From assembly GCF_020329485.1 (NCBI RefSeq), contig NZ_JAGKJI010000036.1:46017-110016 (forward strand): a stretch of 64,000 nt of DNA, read 5' to 3'. A program made the translations under genes and the position numbers. Below the pieces are notes generated by a model. That model saw only the letters and a list, made by a program, of their open reading frames with translations, made no database searches and was not told the origin of the DNA. This DNA is from Bradyrhizobium cenepequi (GTDB lineage Bacteria > Pseudomonadota > Alphaproteobacteria > Rhizobiales > Xanthobacteraceae). Numbering within the stretch: position 1 is the stretch's first letter; each line of letters starts with the position of its first letter. Positions 35,639-45,897 of this stretch are shown here, in pieces.

Positions 35639-36178
35639 TCAGAGCTGGCCAGAGCCGTCACGGTCACCGCTATCGTCGCGGTCATGGCCACGCTCGAAGC
35701 GGTGGTGGCGCCAGCCCCCGCCGCCGAAGTGGCGGTCCATGCGGGTCAGGACGGTGAGCCGGCGCTTCTGGTTGTCGTCGAGCGTCTTGTAGAGCGGATC
35801 GGCGGCATCGGCGATCTTCTTCAGCGCGGCGGAGCTGGCCGCCATGTTATCGGCGCGCTCGCGGAGCCGGGCGACCAAGTCCTCCGGCTTTTGCTGCGCG
35901 TCGGAGCTCTTCGTCGCCTCCATCCGGGCGTTGGCTCGGTCGATCCGGAGCTTGGCGAAATCGCGCACCGCGGCCTCGACCGGCGGCCACAGTTTCTCCT
36001 GGTCGGCGTTCAGCTTCAGCCCGGCATGAACGGCGGCAATCCGTGCATCGAGGAAGGCCGCGCGATCCTCCGGGTTCATCCGCATCGGGCCATGCATCCA
36101 ATGGCGATGCTGGGCATAGGCGACGGTCGAGCCGGCGATGGTGAGCGCCGCGACGCTGGCGAGTAGAACTTTCTTCAT
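35639..36178 (-). CDS. Spy/LTXXQ-motif periplasmic protein
   Basis: This 179-residue secreted protein starts at 36178, where AGGAGG lies eight bases ahead; an in-frame longer start lacks an RBS. The signal peptide is MKKVLLASVAALTIAGSTVAYA. The mature part is helical and rich in charged residues, with LDARIAAVHAGLKLNADQEKLW and LDDNQKRRLTVLTR (LTXXQ-like motif), and ends in a Gly/His/Asp-rich tail (FGGGGWRHHRFERGHDRDD). Spy-type proteins are periplasmic chaperones or metal/envelope-stress responders. The tail could bind metal; that is inference. Confidence 0.8.
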   Translation of the reverse strand: MKKVLLASVAALTIAGSTVAYAQHRHWMHGPMRMNPEDRAAFLDARIAAVHAGLKLNADQEKLWPPVEAAVRDFAKLRIDRANARMEATKSSDAQQKPEDLVARLRERADNMAASSAALKKIADAADPLYKTLDDNQKRRLTVLTRMDRHFGGGGWRHHRFERGHDRDDSGDRDGSGQL

Positions 36179-36291
36179 ACGAACCTCCTTTGGAGCCTGC
36201 CTGAAGATGAGACCGCCCTGCCCGCGCCGCAACTTACAGTTTGGACAGGGAACATTCCCTCACCAAGTTGTAATGTCCCCTGGTTAAGGCC

Positions 36292-37617
36292 TCACAACAT
36301 ACCGAGGGCGCGCGGCAGCCACAGCGAGACCTCGGGAATGTAGGTGACGATCCCAAGGAAGATCAGCATGGTCAAAAGCCAAGGCCACACCGCGATCGTC
36401 AGTTCCGTGATACCCATCTTGGCGATGCCGGAAGCGACGTAGAGGTTGAGGCCGACAGGCGGATGGCACATGCCGACCTCCATGTTGACCACCATCAGGA
36501 TGCCCAAATGCACCGGATGGATCCCGAGCTTGACCGCCACCGGAAACAGGATCGGCGCCATGATCAGCACGATCGAGGAAGGCTCCATGAAGTTGCCGGC
36601 GAGCAACAGCAGCACATTGACGATGATCAGGAAGATGATCCAGTCGACGCCGACGGAGGTAATCCAGGCCGCGATCTGCTGCGGGATGTTTTCGTTCGCC
36701 ATGAGGAACGAGAACAGCACCGCATTGGTGATGATGTAGAGGATCATCGCGCTCATATTGGCCGAGCCGAGCAGCACCTTCGGCACGTCCTTCAGCGACA
36801 TGTCGCGATAGACGAACACCGCAATGACGAAGGCATAGACTGCACTGACGGCGGCCGCCTCCGTCGGCGTGAACCATCCGGCATAAATGCCGCCGAGCAC
36901 GATCAGGATCAGCAGCAAGCCCCAGACGCATTTGCGGAACGCATCAAAACGCTCGGCCCAGCTCGCGCGCGGCAGGCGCGGATAGTCGTTGCGCCAGGCG
37001 CGGTAAAACGTGGTCGCGCCGAGCAGCGCCGCCAGCATCAGCCCGGGGATCACGCCGGCGATGAACATTTGGCCGACGGACGCCGATGATACCCGGTGGC
37101 CGGCAGGATCCAGCGCGATACTGCCGCCGGTTGCCACGCAATAGATCACCATGACGATCGACGGCGGGATCAGGATGCCGAGCCCGCCGGATGTGGTGAT
37201 GACACCGGCCCCGAAGCGCTTTGGAAAGCCCTGGTTCACCATTGCCGGCAACATGATCGATCCGATCGCGATCACTGTTGCGGGCGATGACCCCGACACC
37301 GCGGCAAACAGCGCACAGGCCATCACGCCGGCGAGCCCCAGTCCGCCATGCCAATGGCCGATCATCGAAGTGGCAAAGTTGATCATGCGGCGAGCGACGC
37401 CGCCATGGGTCAGGAAATTGCCGGCGAGGATGAAGAACGGGATCGCCATGATCTCGAAATTGTCGATGCCGGTGAACAATTTCAGCGCCACCGATTCCGT
37501 CGGCACCTGCGTCATCGTGAAGATGAAGGTGAGCACGGTCAAACCGAGCGCGATCGAGATCGGCATGCCCGTCAGCATCAGGGCGATCAGCAGCCCGAAG
37601 ATGATGAGGCTCGTCAT
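36292..37617 (-). CDS. dctM: TRAP transporter large permease (DctM)
   Basis: This 441-residue large membrane subunit of a tripartite ATP-independent periplasmic transporter has about twelve hydrophobic segments. It has the family features GMPISIALG at the N terminus and SGSSPATVIAIGSIMLPAM in the first half. It is the ion-coupled channel that works with DctQ and the binding protein DctP. Its start overlaps dctQ by 4 bases. It is the last gene of a dctP-dctQ-dctM operon. The symbol denotes the subunit type; the substrate need not be a C4-dicarboxylate. Confidence 0.93.
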   Translation of the reverse strand: MTSLIIFGLLIALMLTGMPISIALGLTVLTFIFTMTQVPTESVALKLFTGIDNFEIMAIPFFILAGNFLTHGGVARRMINFATSMIGHWHGGLGLAGVMACALFAAVSGSSPATVIAIGSIMLPAMVNQGFPKRFGAGVITTSGGLGILIPPSIVMVIYCVATGGSIALDPAGHRVSSASVGQMFIAGVIPGLMLAALLGATTFYRAWRNDYPRLPRASWAERFDAFRKCVWGLLLILIVLGGIYAGWFTPTEAAAVSAVYAFVIAVFVYRDMSLKDVPKVLLGSANMSAMILYIITNAVLFSFLMANENIPQQIAAWITSVGVDWIIFLIIVNVLLLLAGNFMEPSSIVLIMAPILFPVAVKLGIHPVHLGILMVVNMEVGMCHPPVGLNLYVASGIAKMGITELTIAVWPWLLTMLIFLGIVTYIPEVSLWLPRALGML

Positions 37618-38192
37618 CGCGTCACCTCGCCGGCGCCGATCGCGGGCGCATCGACCTCGACACCCTCGACGCGGGCATGGTCATGATGCGGTAGTTCACC
37701 GGTACGGAAATAGGCCCAGGCGACCTGCAGGAAGCGGAAGCACATCAAATAGGAGCCGAGCGGGATGCAGAGATAGACGAACCAGCTCGGTATCTCGAGG
37801 TCAGGCGAGACTTGATCGGTCTGCATCAGGCCATAGACGAATTTCGCGCCCATGGTGCCGATCACGGCGGTGAAGAAGGCGCCGCAGAAGAGGCCGAACA
37901 GCACCACGACGTTGCGCCACGGCGATCTCAACTGGTTGACCACGACATCGACGCCGACATGGATGCCGGTGCGCACGCCATAGGCCGCGCCGAACTTCGC
38001 CACCCACACGAACATGTAGATGCACAGTTCCTGCGCCCAGGACAGGTTGATCGGAAACAGGATCGGATAAAGAAAGGGAACGCCGATCAGATAGCGGTGG
38101 CAGACGGCCACGAAGATGATGAGAGTCGCGGCCGCCATCAGCGTCGCGATCAATGTCTCCTCCAACCGGTCGAGGATGCGGAGCAGTATCAA
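37614..38192 (-). CDS. dctQ: TRAP transporter small permease (DctQ)
   Basis: This 192-residue small subunit has four predicted membrane helices (LIATLMAAATLIIFVAV; AQELCIYMFVWVAKFGAAYGV; VVLFGLFCGAFFTAVIG; PSWFVYLCIPLGSYLMC). The start is a TTG with GGGGGA ahead of it. It overlaps dctM by 4 bases. Between it and dctP lies a 200-base palindromic repeat, which could lower expression of the permeases relative to the binding protein. Confidence 0.92.
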   Translation of the reverse strand: MILLRILDRLEETLIATLMAAATLIIFVAVCHRYLIGVPFLYPILFPINLSWAQELCIYMFVWVAKFGAAYGVRTGIHVGVDVVVNQLRSPWRNVVVLFGLFCGAFFTAVIGTMGAKFVYGLMQTDQVSPDLEIPSWFVYLCIPLGSYLMCFRFLQVAWAYFRTGELPHHDHARVEGVEVDAPAIGAGEVTR

Positions 38193-38220
38193 TGTTCCCC
38201 CAAGGAGTTTCGCTCGCGGC

Positions 38221-38366
38221 TCCTTCTCACCGTTCTTACGGGGAGAGGGCGGGGTGAGGGGCTGTCTCCGCGAACTCGGCTAGGAATGAGTTCGCGGAAG
38301 CAGCCCCTCACCCTGAATTCAAGCGCAGCTTGAATTCCGGCCTCTCCCCGCACGCGGGGAGAGGCG
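38221..38366. repeat. Palindromic intergenic repeat between dctP and dctQ
   Basis: Nested inverted repeats: the outer arms are GGGGAGAGG and CCTCTCCCC copies, the middle arms GGTGAGGGGCTG and CAGCCCCTCACC, and the centre TCCGCGAACTC with GAGTTCGCGGA. A further GAATTCAAGC/GCTTGAATTC palindrome lies at 38316-38337. The RNA would fold strongly inside the dctPQM transcript. Confidence 0.85.
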
Positions 38367-38407
38367 ATCCGAGTTCGCTTCACGATCGACGCAAAATCAT
38401 CACGTGA

Positions 38408-39409
38408 TCAGTTCGTCGCGCCCTTGGTTTCTTTCAGGAACTCGTCGATCAAGCCCTGGCCGACGCGCTTGGCGACGTCCTTGTAAACCGGATCCATCGC
38501 CTTGCGCATCGCGGCGTCCTGCTCCGGCGTCAGCGTGATGATCTCGCTCTTGCCGGTCTTCTTGATCTCGGCGAGCGCGTCGTCGTTTTCCTTCTGCGAC
38601 TGCCCGTTGCCATAGGCGGTGGCTTCCTTCATCGCCTTTTCGCAATTGGCCCGGATGTCGGCCGGCAGACCTTCCCAGAACTTCTTGTTCACGACCACGA
38701 TGTAGCCGATATAGCCGTGATTGGTGTTGGTGATGTATTTCTGCACCTCGTGCATCTTCTGGGTGTAGATGTTCGACCAAGTGTTCTCCTGGCCGTCGAC
38801 CACGCCGGTCTGCAGCGCCTGGTAGACTTCGGAGAACGCCATCACCTGCGGGATCGCGCCGAGGTTTCGGAATTGCGCCTCCAGCACCTTCGACGACTGG
38901 ATGCGGAACTTCAGACCCTTGTAATCCTCCGGCGCGATGAGCTTCTTGTTGGCGCTCATCTGCTTGAAGCCGTTGTCCCAGTAAGCGAGGCCGATCATGC
39001 CCTTTGGCTCGAGCAATTTCAGAAGCTTGGTGCCGAGCGGACCGTCGGTGACCTTGCGCAGCGTGGCGATGTCGGGAAGAATGTAGGGCAGATCGAACAC
39101 CTCGAATTCCTTGACCCCGATCGGTCCAAATTTCGAGTTCGAGGGCGCCAGCATCTGCACCGCGCCGAGCTGCAGCGCCTCCAGCTCTTCCTTGTCCTTG
39201 TAGAGCTGCGAGTTCGGGTAGACCTCAACCTTCACCTTGCCGTTGGTGTACTTTTCGGCCAGTTCCTTGAACTTCTCGGCCGCCTGCCCCTTCGGCGTGT
39301 TGGTCGCCACGACGTGGCTGAACTTGATGACGATCGGATCGTCCGCGGCCGCCGGCCCGGCAAAAGCAATTGCCGCGACCGATGCCGCAACCAACATCAA
39401 CTTACGCAT
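38408..39409 (-). CDS. dctP: TRAP transporter substrate-binding protein (DctP)
   Basis: This 333-residue periplasmic binding protein starts at 39409, preceded by GGGAGG; a longer frame upstream crosses a repeat and is not used. The signal peptide is MRKLMLVAASVAAIAFAGPAAA. The DctP family pattern is clear: IKFSHVVATNTPKGQAAEKF near the start, QSSKVLEAQFRNLGAIPQVM with the ligand-binding arginine region, and SEVYQALQTGVVDGQENTWSN. It is the first gene of the dctPQM operon. The ligand is probably an organic acid. Confidence 0.93.
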   Translation of the reverse strand: MRKLMLVAASVAAIAFAGPAAADDPIVIKFSHVVATNTPKGQAAEKFKELAEKYTNGKVKVEVYPNSQLYKDKEELEALQLGAVQMLAPSNSKFGPIGVKEFEVFDLPYILPDIATLRKVTDGPLGTKLLKLLEPKGMIGLAYWDNGFKQMSANKKLIAPEDYKGLKFRIQSSKVLEAQFRNLGAIPQVMAFSEVYQALQTGVVDGQENTWSNIYTQKMHEVQKYITNTNHGYIGYIVVVNKKFWEGLPADIRANCEKAMKEATAYGNGQSQKENDDALAEIKKTGKSEIITLTPEQDAAMRKAMDPVYKDVAKRVGQGLIDEFLKETKGATN

Positions 39410-39687
39410 GTTTCCTCCCGCGTGATTGCAGGGCGCGCGAACGACCCGCGCGCCCGAGTTTTTGTATGCCAGCCGAACCAATACAGAGAAGCCAACCAAA
39501 TTGCCATTGCCCGTTAGCAGGGGCCGACAATGAGGGCGCATGCTGCGCCGCAAAAAGTGCGACGTTCTGTCCGGACAGCTCACGATTGACCATCGTGCTG
39601 TCGCATCCTGCTCTGCTGTCGTCCCGTCGAAAGACGGGTCCCATAACCGCGGGTAGTTGTTGTGGCGCGGTCCGTAGGTCCGTAGTC

Positions 39688-39775
39688 CGTAGGATGGGTA
39701 GAGCGCAGCGAAACCCATCGGCCTCGGAGCAAGCCTCGCGTATGATGGGTTTCGCTGCGCTCTACCCATCCTACG
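39688..39775. repeat. Palindromic repeat, GTAGGATGGGTAGAGC family (copy 1)
   Basis: Arms of about 33 bases, beginning CGTAGGATGGGTAGAGCGCA and ending in its reverse complement, surround a 22-base centre. A second copy is at 51163-51248. These are typical mobile or REP-like intergenic units of this bacterial group. Confidence 0.9.
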
Positions 39776-39870
39776 TCTGATTCAAACAGCACGGAGGATG
39801 TGAGTCCGCATTCTCGCGACGTTGTTCGCCCGAGCTGTGTGTTCTTTCCACCCTCCTCGAAAGACAGAGG

Positions 39871-39974
39871 GCGCAGGGAAAGCCGGGTGCCGGTTGCACC
39901 CGTGGGCCCCGTGCAACAAAAAGCACGGGGGTAGGACCACAGGTCAACCGGAGCAACACCGGCTTTCCCTGCGC
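39871..39974. repeat. Palindromic repeat with GCGCAGGGAAAGCCGG arms
   Basis: GCGCAGGGAAAGCCGG and its reverse complement CCGGCTTTCCCTGCGC bracket smaller hairpins (GGTGCCGGTTGCACC and CCCCGTGCAACAAAAAGCACGGGG). It makes an extended cruciform-like unit. No gene lies here; the whole span 39410-40570 appears to be repeats. Confidence 0.85.
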
Positions 39975-40332
39975 AGTGGTTTACGGCTTACTTCGTGCTC
40001 TTCCCGGTGACCGGGCTTTCTTGCCACCGTCATCCGCGGCAGCTCTTGCTGCTCGCGTACTTAGCGCCAGCGTCGGGGCGCCAGAACCACACGACTTCGC
40101 CGTCCACGGATAGTCACGCTCGTCAGTCGCAACACCCGCGTCCACCGCATCTCACCGCAACGTTCGTGACGATCGCGACCCGCCCCTCATCCGCCGTGAG
40201 ACGCGCGGAGTCATAATGCTGATTTGCCCGACGGGTTAAGCGATTTATTTTTCGCGCGAGGGATGGACAGACTTTTGGTGATTTGCCCGTCGGGTCGTTT
40301 TGTCGCACTTAAGTCGCGACAATCAACCGTGT

Positions 40333-40534
40333 CATTCCGGGGCGATGCCACCGGGTCCGCACGAAGCGCGGCCCGATGACAGGCTCCGCATCGAGCCTGG
40401 AATCCATTTCGCCGCTTGTGCGTGCGGCCCCATGGATTCCGGGCCTGCGCCTCGCGGCGCATCCCGGAATGACAGAGAGAGGTTGGTGGCCTGGTGGATT
40501 CCGGGCTCGATGCTTCGCATCGCCCCGGAATGAC
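40333..40534. repeat. ATTCCGGG/CCCGGAAT repeat cluster (copy 1)
   Basis: Several tandem inverted units based on GGATTCCGGGC and GCCCCGGAATGAC lie here. The 39-base unit at 40496-40534, containing CTCGATGCTTCGCATCGC, recurs at 44200-44238. It belongs to the core intergenic repeat set. Confidence 0.85.
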
Positions 40535-40570
40535 GGGAGCGGTGCTGGGAAGCGCGCTCTCATTCAAGTC

Positions 40571-41347
40571 TCACGAGCGCCCTGGTGCATTGGCCACCGC
40601 CATCTTGCGGTCCGCCCAGAGCTTGAGATCGCGCACGGTCAACACCTTCAGGAACGGATTGGCATTGACCAGCTTCTCGCGGGTGGTGCGGCCTGTCACG
40701 TCGGCGGCCGCCATCAGGGAAGCGGCGTCGGCATTTTCCGCCGCGGTCAGCAAGGCCACGGCACCTGCCGGTCCGGCAAAATGCACAAGGTAGAGAGAAC
40801 CCGGCGTGATCGGCAGGCCGCGCTTGCTCAGCATCGCGGCATTTTGCTCGATCGTGCGCGCGGTGATTTCCCGAGCAAGCCCGGCATCCCGACGCAGCTC
40901 CAGCACTTCCTTGTCGCTGCGTCCCTGGACCAGATCGCGTCGATGCCTTCGAACGGCTTCGAGCCATGTGTCGTCGAGGAATTGAGCGGCTCCGGTCGCA
41001 CTCGAGCGCTTGTTCCTGGCATTCGGATCGCCGTTCGATTCGGCTGCAACAATGCGCTCGACCAGCGCCCTGATCGCGGCCCGGTCGATCGGTGTCTCCT
41101 TCAACTGAACGTCGCAAAGCCAGAACAGGCTTGCCGTGACGGCCAAGGCGACCGCTACCGCCAGCATGATGGCAATGCCTTCCACCGACCACCACGACCG
41201 CGCCGTCACAATGGTCCGACGCTCATCCGGATCTGGCGGCCTGATTTCATCAGCACGGCTTGCCCGCTTCGACCCATGCATCGGGTGCCGCGGCTTAGTG
41301 TCAGCCACCTCCTCGAAGGCAAAGGACTGTTGCGCTAGGTTTGACAT
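40571..41347 (-). CDS. Membrane-anchored lysozyme-like (SLT-type) protein
   Basis: This 258-residue protein has a cytoplasmic N terminus of about 50 residues, one membrane helix (VEGIAIMLAVAVALAVTASLFWL), then a periplasmic domain. The domain starts LVERIVAAESNGDPNARNKRSSATGAAQFLDDTW, as lytic-transglycosylase/lysozyme-like domains do, with E in AAESNGDP as the likely catalytic acid. The SHxGxxA-type start is kept in NKRSSATGAAQF. It probably cleaves or binds peptidoglycan. It begins inside the last codons of the upstream gene (13-base overlap), so the two are co-translated. Confidence 0.75.
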   Translation of the reverse strand: MSNLAQQSFAFEEVADTKPRHPMHGSKRASRADEIRPPDPDERRTIVTARSWWSVEGIAIMLAVAVALAVTASLFWLCDVQLKETPIDRAAIRALVERIVAAESNGDPNARNKRSSATGAAQFLDDTWLEAVRRHRRDLVQGRSDKEVLELRRDAGLAREITARTIEQNAAMLSKRGLPITPGSLYLVHFAGPAGAVALLTAAENADAASLMAAADVTGRTTREKLVNANPFLKVLTVRDLKLWADRKMAVANAPGRS

Positions 41348-41841
41348 CCCAGTGGCAGGTTCAATGCTTTGAACAGGCCGTCGAAGGCGCCAGGCTGACA
41401 GGACTTGGTCTCGACGGTCGGCTTGGAACGCGTGGTCTTTGCCGTTGCCTTGGCAATCCGGTGCTTGGCCAGATCCTTGGGCAGATTCTTGGGCGGATTC
41501 TTGGCCAGATCCTTGGGCCGAGGTCTGGGCAGCACGACAGCGGTTTTTTCGGCGGGGACTGCGCGCTTTACCTGTTCAGCGGTCGGCGCGGGTTCCGGCG
41601 CGGCGGCCGCGGATTGAACCGGCGGCGCGATCGGCTCGGGCGAAAAAATCTGCTGAGCCGATGCCCGCTGGTGCGCGTGCGGGATTTCGTTTCGGTCTGC
41701 TGCCGTCAGCGTATCGCTGGAGGCGAAGCCCAGAGTTGTCTGAGCAAGCTGTGTCTCGACAGGCTTTGTCGCGCGCGGTGGAGTCTGGATCTCCATCACC
41801 GCAAGCGTACCGAGGCCAACAAGGATGAGAGCCGCCCTCAT
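41335..41841 (-). CDS. Hypothetical secreted Pro/Lys-rich protein
   Basis: This 168-residue protein of unknown family has a hydrophobic N terminus (MRAALILVGLGTLAVMEI). The middle is rich in Ala/Pro and includes an imperfect repeat PKDLAKNPPKNLPKDLAKHR. A short cysteine-containing end (KSCQPGAFDGLFKALNLPLGCQ) follows. It looks like a periplasmic linker or envelope-spanning protein. It overlaps the lysozyme-like gene downstream by 13 bases, suggesting that they act together at the cell wall. No function can be assigned. Confidence 0.65.
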   Translation of the reverse strand: MRAALILVGLGTLAVMEIQTPPRATKPVETQLAQTTLGFASSDTLTAADRNEIPHAHQRASAQQIFSPEPIAPPVQSAAAAPEPAPTAEQVKRAVPAEKTAVVLPRPRPKDLAKNPPKNLPKDLAKHRIAKATAKTTRSKPTVETKSCQPGAFDGLFKALNLPLGCQT

Positions 41842-41979
41842 CTGATCTCGCGTTTCATCGGAGACCCAAGGCTAGGTCTCAATGCGGCGGCTTGGCGGCG
41901 GAAGCGAACGCCTCAGGACGGAAGCGGAAAAGATCAGGGATTAAGGTTAATGCTGGGCGTCGCGTTCACGCCGAAGCGC

Positions 41980-42062
41980 AGGGTGGGCAAAGGAGCGCAG
42001 CGACGTGCCCACCATCACAGATTTCGCTCGCGATGGTGGGCACGCTTCGCTTTGCCCACCCT
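41980..42062. repeat. Palindromic repeat, AGGGTGGGCAAAG family
   Basis: The arms AGGGTGGGCAAAGGAGCGCA and TGCCCACCATC are matched by GATGGTGGGCA and the reverse complement TTTGCCCACCCT. It lies between leuA and the upstream hypothetical gene, and is a different family from the GTAGGATGGG repeat though similar in layout. Confidence 0.85.
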
Positions 42063-42136
42063 ACGATTTCGCGATGACGGAGGCAGTCGCGATCAGCTGA
42101 CGCGCGCCCCGGAATGACGGTGGTGGCTGTGGCGCC

Positions 42137-43702
<1,566 letters not shown>

Positions 43703-43769
43703 AGTTCCTTTGGGTCGATCGCGCTATCTTATCACTGAGCGCTGAAGGGTTTCTGATGTTCTCACACAA

Positions 43770-43812
43770 CCCCTGAGTGCCCAGGCGCAATCGCCCAGAC
43801 GGCCCTCAGGGG
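43770..43812 (-). promoter_or_regulatory. Candidate leuA attenuator hairpin
   Basis: Perfect 8-base arms CCCCTGAG (43770-43777) and CTCAGGGG (43805-43812) enclose a smaller GC-rich inner hairpin. On the minus strand the first arm overlaps the stop codon of the leucine-rich leader ORF, as expected if ribosome position on the leader decides folding. No T-run follows, so if it attenuates it is not a classical intrinsic terminator by itself. Confidence 0.55.
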
Positions 43813-43928
43813 CCGATAAGAAGCAGAATCCCGCCAAGAAGGAGGGTCGGAAGCGACGCAGCCGGAATCGCGGGGGCGGCCTTGGCCGTTCCCGTCGGGA
43901 TTCCATCGTTCTCGCTGCGAATCAGCAT
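43806..43928 (-). CDS. Candidate leuA leader peptide
   Basis: This 40-residue frame begins ATGCTGATTCGC and ends in TLLLGGILLLIGP before TGA. It has eight leucines in all, six of them in the last 13 residues, and two more isoleucines beside them. It lies about 100 bases upstream of leuA on the same strand and ends inside a strong hairpin. This is the architecture of an amino-acid-starvation leader peptide. The RBS is modest (AAAGGG 13 bases ahead). It overlaps no other plausible gene. Confidence 0.6.
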   Translation of the reverse strand: MLIRSENDGIPTGTAKAAPAIPAASLPTLLLGGILLLIGP

Positions 43929-44108
43929 TTCCGGTACCCTTTGGAGGCCAAAATTCTCGGTCAAAACCGTTGACGGTTGGTTGCCGAGGCGACCTTCACG
44001 GTTGGTTTCTAGACGAAGAGAGCGGCCAGCCGCAACGGTAAAAAGATGGTCAGCGGGGCTGACCTAATTGCCGCGAGGCGTAGAATGCTCGGCCTCAAAT
44101 CACCCGCC

Positions 44109-44238
44109 GTCATTCCGGGGGCGCGCCTCTTGGCGCGAGCTATGATGTGCAATTGCACATCAGAGAATCCATCGGGCCGCAGGCGCAGGCGGTAAAATGG
44201 ATTCCGGGCTCGATGCTTCGCATCGCCCCGGAATGACA
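44109..44238. repeat. ATTCCGGG/CCCGGAAT repeat cluster (copy 2)
   Basis: It begins GTCATTCCGGGGGCGC and ends with the same 39-base unit as at 40496-40534. It ends just before the PPK2 stop codon and could serve as a transcript end. Confidence 0.85.
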
Positions 44239-44246
44239 GCCGAAAG

Positions 44247-45176
44247 CTACTCCGCCTTCTTCCCGACCTCGCGCTTCCCCTCCGCCAGCAAGGCCTCGCG
44301 GACGCGCTTGAATTCGCTGCGCTCGGTCTTGTCGACCTTTGGGAAATGCAGATCGAGCTTCTCGAGCGCACTGACGATGGTGGAGCCGATCACCACGCGG
44401 GCGAACCATTTGTGGTCGGCCGGCACGACGTGCCAAGGCGCGGCGCGACTTGCGGTATGGCGGATCATGTCCTGGTAGGCGGCCATGTAGCGGGGCCACA
44501 GCGCGCGCTCATCGACATCCGCCATCGAGAACTTCCAGTTCTTCGCCGGCTCCTCCAGCCGCTCCAGGAAGCGCGCGCGCTGCTCCTGCCTGGAGACATT
44601 GAGGAAGAATTTCAGGACCACGATGCCGTTGCGCGACAGGTAGCGCTCGATCGCGGAAATATCCTCGAAGCGTTCGCGCCAGATGTTCTTGGTGACGAGC
44701 CGCGGCGGGAGCTTTTCCTTGGCGAGGACTTCGGGATGCACGCGCACCACCAGGCATTCCTCGTAATAGGAGCGGTTGAAGATGCCGATGCGGCCGCGCT
44801 CGGGCAGCGCGATCATCGAACGCCACATGAAGTCGTGGTCGAGTTCCTTGGTCGACGGCTGCTTGAAAGCGGTCACCTCGCAGCCCTGCGGGTTGATCCC
44901 TTCGAAAACGCTCTTGATCGCGGAATCCTTACCGGCGGCATCCATGCCCTGAAAGATCAGGAGCAGCGACCAGCGGTCCTGAGCGTAGAGCTTCTCCTGG
45001 AAATCGACCAGCCGCCTGCGATTGGCCACGATGATCTCTTCGCCCGCGGCCTTGTCGAGGCTGCCCCTCTCATTGGTCTTGAGCGATCTCAGGTGAAAGT
45101 GCTCCGACCCGTCGACGCGGAACGGCGCCACGAAGGATTTCAACTCATCGGCCAGCGACTGCGGTTTCTTGCTCAT
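44247..45176 (-). CDS. ppk2: Polyphosphate kinase 2 family protein
   Basis: This 309-residue PPK2 transfers phosphate between polyphosphate and nucleotides. The Walker A motif GMDAAGKDSAIK is at 77-88, EGINPQGCEVTAFKQPS follows, and the Walker B/lid region FNRSYYEECLVVRVHPE starts at 133. Single-domain length fits the class that phosphorylates NMP or NDP (class I or III) and not the two-domain class II. It follows the Nudix gene by nine bases on the same strand, so nucleotide handling is the common theme. Confidence 0.92.
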   Translation of the reverse strand: MSKKPQSLADELKSFVAPFRVDGSEHFHLRSLKTNERGSLDKAAGEEIIVANRRRLVDFQEKLYAQDRWSLLLIFQGMDAAGKDSAIKSVFEGINPQGCEVTAFKQPSTKELDHDFMWRSMIALPERGRIGIFNRSYYEECLVVRVHPEVLAKEKLPPRLVTKNIWRERFEDISAIERYLSRNGIVVLKFFLNVSRQEQRARFLERLEEPAKNWKFSMADVDERALWPRYMAAYQDMIRHTASRAAPWHVVPADHKWFARVVIGSTIVSALEKLDLHFPKVDKTERSEFKRVREALLAEGKREVGKKAE

Positions 45177-45185
45177 GAACCTTTC

Positions 45186-45887
45186 TTACCTGCTCAGGTG
45201 CATCTCGATGAACGCGGTGACGAAGCGCGGCATCGTGGCAGTGAAGTCAGAGGAGTCCCGCACCAGAAGGATTGCCGCCAGTTCAGGGTCTTCCTGCAAG
45301 GCGAGATTGCTTTCGATCCGCTCGCGCAAGGCATCGCCGGGCATATCGACATACAATATCCGCATCATGGCGATGGCGACGCCGGTGAAGACGCAATCCC
45401 AATGCACATCAGGACGATAGTCGCCGGGCGAAAGCCCGGTCTCCTCCTCCACCTCGCGCGCGACGCTGCCGGCGATATCGAGCATATCGCCCCTGATGTC
45501 GTCGAGATCAGGCGTGCCCGACGGGAAGTAGACCCGTCCGGGGTTCGAGGTGTGATGGCCCATTTCGCCGAGCACGAACGCGCCGTCGCTCGAGAGTAGC
45601 GCGCCCATGCCAAAGCCGTTGAAGACGTTCCTGTCGGGAAAGCCCCAGTCGCGCCAGGCGAGGAAGCTCGCGAAATCGGTCTCGAAGTAGCTCGCGCTCA
45701 GGCGCTCGCCTTCGAACGTGGCGCTGCGCCCGAGGAGCACGCAGCCGTTCCAGAGGTTCGGCCGCTCGCGCTGCGCCTCAGTGAAATGAGCATCGATCTC
45801 GGCGCGGCGCGCCTCCGCGAACGGCCATGCCCATGGCTGCACCTTGAGATCGAGCGCGGTGACGCGGTGAATGGAGAGTGGCGTCAT
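45186..45887 (-). CDS. Nudix-fold hydrolase-like protein
   Basis: This is about 233 residues from the ATG at 45887 (a GTG seven codons earlier would overlap the preceding stop). The Nudix box is visible as GDMLDIAGSVAREVEEETGL, containing the RExxEE metal-binding residues. The N-terminal half is an extra domain of unknown role. Such proteins hydrolyse nucleoside diphosphates linked to another group. It is sandwiched between the ABC binding-protein gene (11 bases upstream) and ppk2, forming one transcript. Confidence 0.75.
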   Translation of the reverse strand: MTPLSIHRVTALDLKVQPWAWPFAEARRAEIDAHFTEAQRERPNLWNGCVLLGRSATFEGERLSASYFETDFASFLAWRDWGFPDRNVFNGFGMGALLSSDGAFVLGEMGHHTSNPGRVYFPSGTPDLDDIRGDMLDIAGSVAREVEEETGLSPGDYRPDVHWDCVFTGVAIAMMRILYVDMPGDALRERIESNLALQEDPELAAILLVRDSSDFTATMPRFVTAFIEMHLSR

Positions 45888-45897
45888 CGACGCTGAG

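Noticed and set aside
39402..40010. Several 60-80-codon frames upstream of dctP
   Set aside because: They lie in palindromic repeats and read as repeat translations, as the matching frames at other copies show.
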